DNA from: Novosphingobium kunmingense
Lineage (GTDB): Bacteria > Pseudomonadota > Alphaproteobacteria > Sphingomonadales > Sphingomonadaceae
Assembly: GCF_002813245.1 (NCBI RefSeq)
Contig: NZ_PHUF01000002.1
Coordinates: 744,001-808,000, forward strand
Length of the DNA: 64,000 bases
Direction: 5' to 3'
Part shown: positions 40,241-47,147 of the stretch, one piece after another
Layout: the number at the start of each line of letters is the position of its first letter
Position numbering within the stretch: the stretch's first letter is position 1
Notes under the pieces: generated by a model
What the model was told of the DNA's origin: nothing
The model's input: only the letters and a program-made list of their open reading frames with translations
Database searches by the model: none
Program-made: the position numbers and the translations under genes

Positions 40241-41260
40241 ATGACCGTCGTGACCGAAACACCCGCCGGACGACGCCTGACCGGGCGCCCCCGCGTCCAC
40301 GTCACCCGCCGGCTGGTCCCGGCGGTCGAAGCGCGCATGGCGGAACTGTTCGACGTCACGCTCAACACCGATGATCGCCCGTTGTCGCGCGAAGAAATGG
40401 TTGCGGCAATGCGGGACTGCGACGTCCTGGTGCCCACCGTCACCGACCGCATCACCGGGGACATCATCGCCGAGGCCGGCGACCGGATCGGCCTCATCGC
40501 CAATTTCGGCGCCGGAACCGAACACATCGACCTGTCCGCGGCACGGCAGCGCAAGATCATCGTCACCAACACCCCGGGGGTGTTCACCGACGATACCGCG
40601 GACCTTGCCATGATGCTGATCCTGTCGGTGCCGCGACGGCTGGGCGAAGGCAGCCGGCTGGTGCGCGACGGCGGGTGGACCGGCTGGGCCCCGACCGCGA
40701 TGCTGGGCCACTGCCTGGGCGGCAAGCGGCTGGGCATCGTCGGCATGGGCCGAATCGGCCAGGCCGTGGCGCACCGTGCGCGCGCCTTCGGTCTCGACGT
40801 CGTCTATCACAACCGGCACCGCCTGCCCCCCAGCATCGAGAACATGTTCGGCGCGCGCTACGAACCCGATCTCGAAATGCTGATCGCCGAAGCGGACATC
40901 CTCACGCTCCATTGTCCATCGGGGCCGCACACCCGGCAATTGCTGAACGCCGCGCGGCTGGCCACGATGAAGCCGGAAGCCTATGTCATCAACACCGCCC
41001 GCGGCGACCTGATTGACGAGGAAGCCCTCATCGCTGCGTTGCAGGAAGGCCGTCTGGCTGGCGCCGGGCTCGACGTCTTCGCCCATGAACCGGATGTCGA
41101 CCGCCGGCTGATCGACCTGCCCAACGTCATCACCCTGCCCCACCTCGGCAGCGCCACGATAGAGGGGCGTTCGCACGCGGGCGAAAAGATCATCGCCAAC
41201 ATCCGCTTCTGGGTCGATGGCCATCGCCCGCCCGATCAGGTGCTCGAAGGCTGGGCATAA
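40241..41260 (+). CDS. D-isomer-specific 2-hydroxyacid dehydrogenase
   Basis: NAD(P)-dependent reductase or dehydrogenase of 2-oxo/2-hydroxy acids, most like glyoxylate/hydroxypyruvate reductases. It has 339 residues; the Rossmann loop is LGIVGMGRIGQAVAHRA, and the catalytic Arg, Glu and His are in NTARGDLID, VFAHEPDVD and LPHLGSAT. Its neighbours give no pathway hint. Confidence 0.88.
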   Translation: MTVVTETPAGRRLTGRPRVHVTRRLVPAVEARMAELFDVTLNTDDRPLSREEMVAAMRDCDVLVPTVTDRITGDIIAEAGDRIGLIANFGAGTEHIDLSAARQRKIIVTNTPGVFTDDTADLAMMLILSVPRRLGEGSRLVRDGGWTGWAPTAMLGHCLGGKRLGIVGMGRIGQAVAHRARAFGLDVVYHNRHRLPPSIENMFGARYEPDLEMLIAEADILTLHCPSGPHTRQLLNAARLATMKPEAYVINTARGDLIDEEALIAALQEGRLAGAGLDVFAHEPDVDRRLIDLPNVITLPHLGSATIEGRSHAGEKIIANIRFWVDGHRPPDQVLEGWA

Positions 41261-41383
41261 TCCCGTGCTGACGCAATTTGCCCATAGCGCACGGCTTGCA
41301 GACTGACGGAACGTTGCCCTATTGGACCGCAGGACGCACGAATGCGGTCAAGTTGGGCCGCCTTGGGGGACAATCGAGACGCC

Positions 41384-42688
41384 ATGCGCAAAACCGCTGC
41401 CCGTTGCGCTGCCACGCTTGCCCTCGCCCTCCCATCGCTGGCCTTCGCCCAGGAAACGGTCGTGGATGTGGCCGACACCGGCGACACCGCCTGGATTCTG
41501 ATTTCCGCAGCGCTTGTCCTGATGATGACCATGCCCGGCCTGACGCTGTTCTACGGCGGCCTGGTCCGGGCAAAAAGCTTCCTTGCCGTGCTGGTCCAGG
41601 TCGGCACAATAGCGGCATCGGCCTCGCTGTTGTGGATCGCGCTCGGCTATACCATGGCGTTCGGCCCGGTCGGCAGTGGCTGGATCGGCGGATTCGGCAA
41701 CGCGATGCTGGGCAACCTCGGCAATGTGCGCGATGGCTACATGGTGCCGGAAAGCGCCTTTGTTCTGTTCCAGATGACCTTCGCCGCGATCACGCCTGCG
41801 CTGATGGCCGGCGCCTGGGTCGATCGGGCACGGTTCGGCTGGGTGGTCGGGTTCTGCGCATTGTGGGGCCTCGTCGTCTATGCGCCGGTCGCGCACTGGA
41901 TCTGGGGCGGCGGCTGGCTCGCGACAAAGGTAGGCACGCTCGATTTCGCGGGCGGGATCGTGGTTCACACCACCGCCGGCGTATCGGCGCTGGTCGCGGT
42001 CATCCTGCTCGGCAGTCGCAGCGGCTTCCCCAGGACGCTGATGCTGCCCCACGCTCCGTCACTGACCATGGCCGGGGCGGCTTTGCTGTGGGTCGGCTGG
42101 TTCGGGTTCAACGGCGGCTCGGCCCTTGCCGCGAACGACGATGCCGCCAGCGCAATCATCAACACCCATGTCGGCGCAAGCATGGCCGCACTGGTCTGGC
42201 TGCTGATCGAGCGGTTCACGGTCGGAAAGCCGACCAGCGTGGGCTTTGCTACCGGTGCGATCGCCGGCCTCGCCACGGTGACGCCGGCCGCAGGCTTCAT
42301 CTCGCCCGGCGCGGCCTTCGCCTTCGGAGCCGTTGCGGCGCTGGTCTGCTACCCGATGATCCAGATCGTCAAGCAGCGGCTGAAGATCGACGATTCGCTT
42401 GACGTCTTCGCGGTCCACGGCGTCGGCGGCATCACCGGTTCGCTGCTGCTTGCAGTGTTCCTCTCACCCGATCTGGGCGGCACCGGTTATGCCGATGGCG
42501 CGACGATGATCAGTCAGCTGGCCGCGCAATTCGTCGGGATCGGCGTGGTGGCGCTGTGGTCGGCGATCGCCTCGGCGATCATTGCAGTGGGCGTTTCGCT
42601 GCTCCTCCCGATGCGGGTCAGCGAGGACGACGAGCGCGAAGGCCTCGACCTTGCCAGCCATGGCGAACGGGCGTGGGAGTTCGATTGA
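41384..42688 (+). CDS. amtB: Ammonium transporter
   Basis: Channel-type ammonium transporter of the inner membrane, 434 residues, eleven helices after a cleavable signal peptide (ending near SLAFAQ, residue 23). The pore twin histidines are in DFAGGIVVHTTAG and DVFAVHGVGGITG. I chose the ATG at 41384, directly before the signal peptide, over one 14 codons upstream. glnK, its usual partner regulator, is not adjacent. No clear sigma-54 promoter was seen in the 123 bases upstream. Confidence 0.93.
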   Translation: MRKTAARCAATLALALPSLAFAQETVVDVADTGDTAWILISAALVLMMTMPGLTLFYGGLVRAKSFLAVLVQVGTIAASASLLWIALGYTMAFGPVGSGWIGGFGNAMLGNLGNVRDGYMVPESAFVLFQMTFAAITPALMAGAWVDRARFGWVVGFCALWGLVVYAPVAHWIWGGGWLATKVGTLDFAGGIVVHTTAGVSALVAVILLGSRSGFPRTLMLPHAPSLTMAGAALLWVGWFGFNGGSALAANDDAASAIINTHVGASMAALVWLLIERFTVGKPTSVGFATGAIAGLATVTPAAGFISPGAAFAFGAVAALVCYPMIQIVKQRLKIDDSLDVFAVHGVGGITGSLLLAVFLSPDLGGTGYADGATMISQLAAQFVGIGVVALWSAIASAIIAVGVSLLLPMRVSEDDEREGLDLASHGERAWEFD

Positions 42689-43176
42689 GCGACGCCGCCG
42701 AACCGCATCGGCCCTGGCGCGCCTATGTGCGCGGCGCGCTTGCAGGAACCCTGCGCTTTTCCGGACGGTCGCGCCGTGGCGAACTGGTCAGTTATCTGGT
42801 CTTCCAGCTCTTGCTTGGCGGCCTGCTCACCTTCATTGCCGGGTTCTGGCTCGACCCGCTGGCTCGGGACGGGTTCGGGCGGGCCTGCGCGGCGCTGCTC
42901 GCCATTCCCATGATCGCGCTGCTGGTGCGGCGCTTGCACGACGTCGGCCTTGCCGGATGGTGGTCCGCGCCGATAATCGCGCTGGCGCTCTATAATGCAG
43001 CCCTGTCGGCCACCGCGATGGTGCGCGGGGCCGAAGCGCGGCTCGCGGTCGAACGCATCCTTTGGCCACTCGACCTGATCGCCATCGGCATCGCGCTAGG
43101 TGCCCTGGCCCTGATCCTGGCGCCGGGCACCAGGGGCCCGAACCGGTTCGGCCCGGACCCGCGCACGGACGGCTGA
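42685..43176 (+). CDS. DUF805 family membrane protein
   Basis: 163 residues, four membrane helices. It has RFSGRSRRGEL near the N-terminus, the invariant RRLHDVGLAGWW and a C-terminal GPNRFGPDP, all marks of DUF805. Function unknown. It begins at a TTG that overlaps the amtB stop as TTGA, so it is coupled to amtB. It converges with the next gene, 6 bases away. Confidence 0.87.
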   Translation: MSDAAEPHRPWRAYVRGALAGTLRFSGRSRRGELVSYLVFQLLLGGLLTFIAGFWLDPLARDGFGRACAALLAIPMIALLVRRLHDVGLAGWWSAPIIALALYNAALSATAMVRGAEARLAVERILWPLDLIAIGIALGALALILAPGTRGPNRFGPDPRTDG

Positions 43177-43182
43177 ACCCGG

Positions 43183-44601
43183 TCAGTCCCCGGTCAGGAT
43201 GCGGTCGACCAACTGCTTCACTGTGGGGGTGAAATTGTTCGAATAGAACGGATCCTGCTTGAAGCGGTAGGCGGCATGGCCGGCGAAGGCCAGGTTGTCG
43301 TCCGGATCGCCACCGTGGGCGATGTCCTGCAGCGTCTTCTGGATGCAGAAACTGCGCGGATCGGCGAGGCGACCGGTGGTGTAGTCGTCGTGGTCCTTCC
43401 AGCTCGAGAACTGGCAGTGCGACAGGCAGCCCATGCAGCCCTGCTGATCGGCACGGATCTGTTCTGCGCTTTCGGGGGTGACGAATACCACGGTGTCGTC
43501 CGGCGTCTTGAGCGCCTCGGTGAAGCCTTCGTGGATCCAGGCGAGCGCCTTGCGCTGGTCGCCGGGGTGGACCCAGAAGTACTTGGCCTTGCCGTGGTCG
43601 GCCAGGGGCACCGTGCCATCTTCTTCGTCGCGCTTGAAAATCGGGATCTGGCGCTCCGATCGGTGCATCAGGTCATAGAGGAACGGCGTCTTGACCGCGC
43701 TGGAATAGAAACCGGTCGGGCTGAATTGGTGGAGCAGGACGTCGCCCGGTTCGACCGTTCGCAGCATGTCCTTCCACACCTGCGGAATCGGGCTTTCCTC
43801 GGTCAGCAGCGGGCGGGTTCCGAATTGGAACATGATCGTTCCCAGTTCCGGGTTGTCGATCCAGTTGTTCCATTCGCGCAGGAACCAGACCCCGCCGGCC
43901 ATGACGATCGCCGTGTCCTCCGAAACGCCTTCGGCGCGCATCGTATCGCGCAGCGCCTTGACGCGGGGGTAGGGATCTTCTGGCTTGCGCGGATCTTCGG
44001 CGTTGGACAGACCGTTGTGCCCGCCTGCCAGCCACGGATCTTCATAGACCACCGCCGCCATCAGGTGCGGAACCTTCGAATAGCTGCGTTTCCACAGTGC
44101 GCGGAACGCCCGGGCCGAACTGACGATCGGCAGGTAGTGGACGTTGTGACGCTCGGCGATCTCGGCCAGCTTGTAGGGCATGCCCGCACCGCAGGTGACG
44201 CCGGTGATCATGCCTGGGCAGTTTTCCAGCACGCCTTCCAGCACCTGCTGCGCGCCGCCCATTTCCCACAGCACGTTGATGTTGATCGCGCCCCTGCCGC
44301 CCGCGATGGCGTGGGCGCGCTTGACCTGTTCCGTCGCGCCGTCGATCGCAAAGCGGACCAGCTGTTCGAACCGCTCCTTGCGCGTCGCCTGGGGATAGAC
44401 CTGCGGAATCGGATTCCCGTCCTGATCATAGCTGTCGGCGTTGACCGCGCTGACCGTGCCGATGCCGCCCGCTGCCGCCCAGGCGCCCGAGGACATGTGG
44501 TTGGTGGCCGAAACCCCCTTGCCGCCCTCGACGATCGGCCACACCTCGCGGCCACCGTAAAGTACGGGCTTCAGCCCCTTGAATGGTTCAGCGGCAGTCA
44601 T
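43183..44601 (-). CDS. Nitronate monooxygenase-like flavoprotein with a Cys cluster
   Basis: 472 residues, FMN-dependent TIM barrel of the nitronate monooxygenase (2-nitropropane dioxygenase) family: NHMSSGAWAAAGGIGTVSAVN, PYKLAEIAERHNVHYLPIVSS and IVMAGGVWFLREW are visible in order. The C-terminal 85 residues are an extension with Cys389, Cys392, Cys396 (CMGCLSHC) and Cys419, which suggests a metal or Fe-S site not needed in classical members. The ATG at 44601 overlaps the methyltransferase stop (ATGA). Its true substrate is unknown. Confidence 0.82.
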   Translation of the reverse strand: MTAAEPFKGLKPVLYGGREVWPIVEGGKGVSATNHMSSGAWAAAGGIGTVSAVNADSYDQDGNPIPQVYPQATRKERFEQLVRFAIDGATEQVKRAHAIAGGRGAININVLWEMGGAQQVLEGVLENCPGMITGVTCGAGMPYKLAEIAERHNVHYLPIVSSARAFRALWKRSYSKVPHLMAAVVYEDPWLAGGHNGLSNAEDPRKPEDPYPRVKALRDTMRAEGVSEDTAIVMAGGVWFLREWNNWIDNPELGTIMFQFGTRPLLTEESPIPQVWKDMLRTVEPGDVLLHQFSPTGFYSSAVKTPFLYDLMHRSERQIPIFKRDEEDGTVPLADHGKAKYFWVHPGDQRKALAWIHEGFTEALKTPDDTVVFVTPESAEQIRADQQGCMGCLSHCQFSSWKDHDDYTTGRLADPRSFCIQKTLQDIAHGGDPDDNLAFAGHAAYRFKQDPFYSNNFTPTVKQLVDRILTGD

Positions 44602-45332
44602 GGCGTCTGTGTCTTTCCTTTTGCCGCAGTGCACGGCTTGATGTCTTTTGCGGCGGGCCGCGGTCCGACCGCTTCGAATTGCGCATAATAGCCCTTCAGT
44701 TCGGGCTTACGGACAAATTCCACGAGGCGGAAGCCCACGGCATTGAATTCACAGAACAATAGCGACGGCGGAATGCCGTGCTTGTCGGTCGCCCGGTCGG
44801 CATCGACGACGATGACCTGGCCGCCCTGCCGCAGCGCCGGGCGCAGGTGCCACAGGAACGCGTAGGGCTCGGCGACCTCGTGGTACATGTGGACCAGAAA
44901 GATGCGATCGAAGCTGTTCTGGGGCAGGCGCGGATCTTCGGGCGCGCCGACCTTGATCGACACGTTGTCGAGCCGCTCGCGCACGATCCGCTGGCCAAGA
45001 CGTTGCATCGCCTCTCCGTCGATGTCCTGCGCAAGGACACGGCCCTTCGAGCCGACCCGTTCGGCCAGGCGTACTGTGTAATAGCCCTCGCCCGCGCCGA
45101 TGTCGGCCACGGTCGTGCCGGCCCGGATTGCGGCAAGGTCCATCACGACCTGCGCCTCGCCCAGGTTGTCACGCTGGTCCTCGGTGCTGAACTCGGTCGA
45201 GACGACCTTCGAGATCGGACGATCGGCGCGTGGAAAGCCGCGCGCGCCTTCTGCGCGCGACACGTCCGGTTCGGCGCTGTTGCACGCGACCAGAACCAGC
45301 GGCAGGACGAGGGCCGCCGCGCGCCGTATCAA
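44598..45332 (-). CDS. SAM-dependent methyltransferase with lipoprotein signal
   Basis: 244 residues. A class I methyltransferase fold is clear (VADIGAGEGYYTVRLAE, residues 75-91; FDRIFLVHMYHEV; GQVIVVDAD). The N-terminus is a lipoprotein signal peptide with lipobox LVAC (Cys17), which would send the enzyme to the periplasmic side, where SAM is not expected. The TTG start overlaps the prfB stop (TTGA); an internal start would remove the signal, but none with a good binding site is obvious. It is coupled to both neighbours. Confidence 0.8.
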   Translation of the reverse strand: MIRRAAALVLPLVLVACNSAEPDVSRAEGARGFPRADRPISKVVSTEFSTEDQRDNLGEAQVVMDLAAIRAGTTVADIGAGEGYYTVRLAERVGSKGRVLAQDIDGEAMQRLGQRIVRERLDNVSIKVGAPEDPRLPQNSFDRIFLVHMYHEVAEPYAFLWHLRPALRQGGQVIVVDADRATDKHGIPPSLLFCEFNAVGFRLVEFVRKPELKGYYAQFEAVGPRPAAKDIKPCTAAKGKTQTP

Positions 45333-46456
45333 TCGACGTCCTCCACAGCGACCTTCTCGCCCGTGACGCGCTGCGCAAGCGCGGCGGCCATGAACGGATC
45401 GAGCGCGCCGTCGAGTACGTCTGACGGCGTCGGACTGGTCACGCCGGTGCGCAGGTCCTTGACCATCTGGTAGGGCTGCAGGACGTAGGAACGGATCTGA
45501 TGGCCCCAGCCGATGTCGCTTTTCGCGGCGTGTTCGGCGTTGGCGGCTTCTTCGCGCTTGCGCATTTCCTCTTCGTAGAGGCGCGACTTCAGCATCCCCA
45601 TCGCGATTTCGCGGTTCTTGTGCTGGCTGCGGTCCTGCTGGCTCGCGGCGATGATGCCCGACGGCACGTGGGTGATGCGTACTGCGGAGTCGGTCGTGTT
45701 GACGTGCTGCCCCCCCGCACCCGAAGCGCGGTAGGTGTCGATCTTGAGGTCGGCCGGGTTGATTTCGATCTCGAAGCTGTCGTCGATAACCGGGAACACC
45801 CAGACTGAACTGAAGCTTGTGTGGCGCCGCGCCGAGCTGTCGTAGGGCGAAATGCGGACGAGCCGGTGCACGCCGCTTTCGGTCTTGGCATAACCGTAGG
45901 CGTTCTCGCCCTTGACCTGGATCGTGGCCGACTTGATGCCGGCCTGCTCGCCCGCCTGGTATTCGATCACATCGACCTTGAAGCCGCGCTTTTCGGCCCA
46001 GCGGCTGTACATGCGCAGCAGCATTTCGGCCCAGTCCTGGCTTTCGGTGCCGCCCGCCCCGGCGTGGATTTCGATGAAGGTGTCGTTTGCATCGGCCTCG
46101 CCGCCGAGCAGGGCCTGCACCTTGTCGGCATCGGCGCGCTCGGCCAGCGCGGCAAGAGCGGCCACGCCCTCGTCGATCGTCGCTTCATCGCCTTCCATCT
46201 CGCCCAGTTCGACGAATTCGATCGCGTCGGCCATGCGGGCGGAAATGTCCTTGACGGTGGTTACCGCCGCGTCGAGGCGGCGGCGTTCCTTCATCACCGC
46301 TTCGGCTTCCTTGGGGTTGTTCCACAGGTTCGGGTCCTCGACCCGGGCGTTGAGCTCGTCGAGCCGGCGCAGCGCGCGATCCCAGTCCAGAAACTTGCGA
46401 ACGAGGGCCAGAGCCGCCTCGATCCTCTCGATATGAGCCTGCCCTTCGGCACGCAT
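45329..46456 (-). CDS. prfB: Peptide chain release factor 2
   Basis: Terminates translation at UGA and UAA. It has 375 residues from the ATG at 46456 (GGAG upstream; an in-frame GTG three codons earlier is less likely). The GGQ loop is GAGGQHVNTTDSAVR. The codon-reading tripeptide is SPY (in VRISPYDSSARRHTSF) where E. coli has SPF. The N-terminal region is in one continuous frame, so no programmed +1 frameshift is needed. It overlaps the methyltransferase start by 4 bases. Confidence 0.95.
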   Translation of the reverse strand: MRAEGQAHIERIEAALALVRKFLDWDRALRRLDELNARVEDPNLWNNPKEAEAVMKERRRLDAAVTTVKDISARMADAIEFVELGEMEGDEATIDEGVAALAALAERADADKVQALLGGEADANDTFIEIHAGAGGTESQDWAEMLLRMYSRWAEKRGFKVDVIEYQAGEQAGIKSATIQVKGENAYGYAKTESGVHRLVRISPYDSSARRHTSFSSVWVFPVIDDSFEIEINPADLKIDTYRASGAGGQHVNTTDSAVRITHVPSGIIAASQQDRSQHKNREIAMGMLKSRLYEEEMRKREEAANAEHAAKSDIGWGHQIRSYVLQPYQMVKDLRTGVTSPTPSDVLDGALDPFMAAALAQRVTGEKVAVEDVD

Positions 46457-46565
46457 GACACCCACACTCCGTCAAATCGCGCGGCAATTTCGGCGCGCGC
46501 CAAGCAATGGCGCCCCGCTTAGCGCACGTTGGCCGATTGTAAAGCCGGTGCGCTCGTGGGCGCGG

Positions 46566-47111
46566 CTACTTGCCGCGCAGCGACTTGACCGCGGCGAGCG
46601 TCAAACGCACGTGATCGCGGTAGTTCATGTCGGTGAAGGCGAACTTGATCCGCCCGTCGCGCCCGATGACATAGCTGGTCCGCGTGGTCAGCCCGGCGGG
46701 CATCCCTTCGCGCTTGAGCGCGACGTCGTAGGCTGCAACGATGGTCGGACTGGCTACGCCGACCGGAAAGGCATCGCGGCAGGCTTCGCGGGAAAACTTC
46801 TGCTGGGTGGCGATGTCGTCGGCCGATAGCCCGATCACCGTGGCGCCGCTGGCACGGAACTGGTCCATCGCTTCGGCAAAGCCGTGGGCTTCCAGGGTAC
46901 AGCCCTGGGTGAAGCTCTTGGGGTAGAAATAGAGCACCACCGGCCCCTTGCGCAGCGCGGCCTTGAGGTCGAAGCCGAAGACCTTGCCAGCCAGCGCGCC
47001 CTGCGTGACGAAGACCGGAGCCTTGGCCCCCTTGGGAAGGTCGGCCTGAACAGCCGGAGCCAGTGCGAATGCGGCCAGAGCGGTGGCGGCGCGAAGGTAG
47101 GTCCTGATCAT
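46566..47111 (-). CDS. Exported peroxiredoxin, BCP/PrxQ type
   Basis: 181 residues with a signal peptide (about 1-23, ending PAVQA), so a periplasmic thiol peroxidase. The peroxidatic Cys is in YPKSFTQGCTLEAHGF (the usual T-P-G-C is T-Q-G-C here); a second Cys in REACRDAFP is a likely resolving residue. Start at the ATG 47111. It lies 36 bases after the PBP1a gene on the same strand. Confidence 0.85.
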   Translation of the reverse strand: MIRTYLRAATALAAFALAPAVQADLPKGAKAPVFVTQGALAGKVFGFDLKAALRKGPVVLYFYPKSFTQGCTLEAHGFAEAMDQFRASGATVIGLSADDIATQQKFSREACRDAFPVGVASPTIVAAYDVALKREGMPAGLTTRTSYVIGRDGRIKFAFTDMNYRDHVRLTLAAVKSLRGK

Positions 47112-47147
47112 CGCCCGATGCTGCGCCAAGGCGCGCGCTATGTCCAC

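Noticed and set aside
41261..41383. Sigma-54 promoter in front of amtB
   Set aside because: I looked for GG-N10-GC with the usual flanks and found no convincing match.
46380..46456. Programmed +1 frameshift at the start of prfB
   Set aside because: The N-terminal region is open in a single frame through the position where E. coli has its in-frame UGA.
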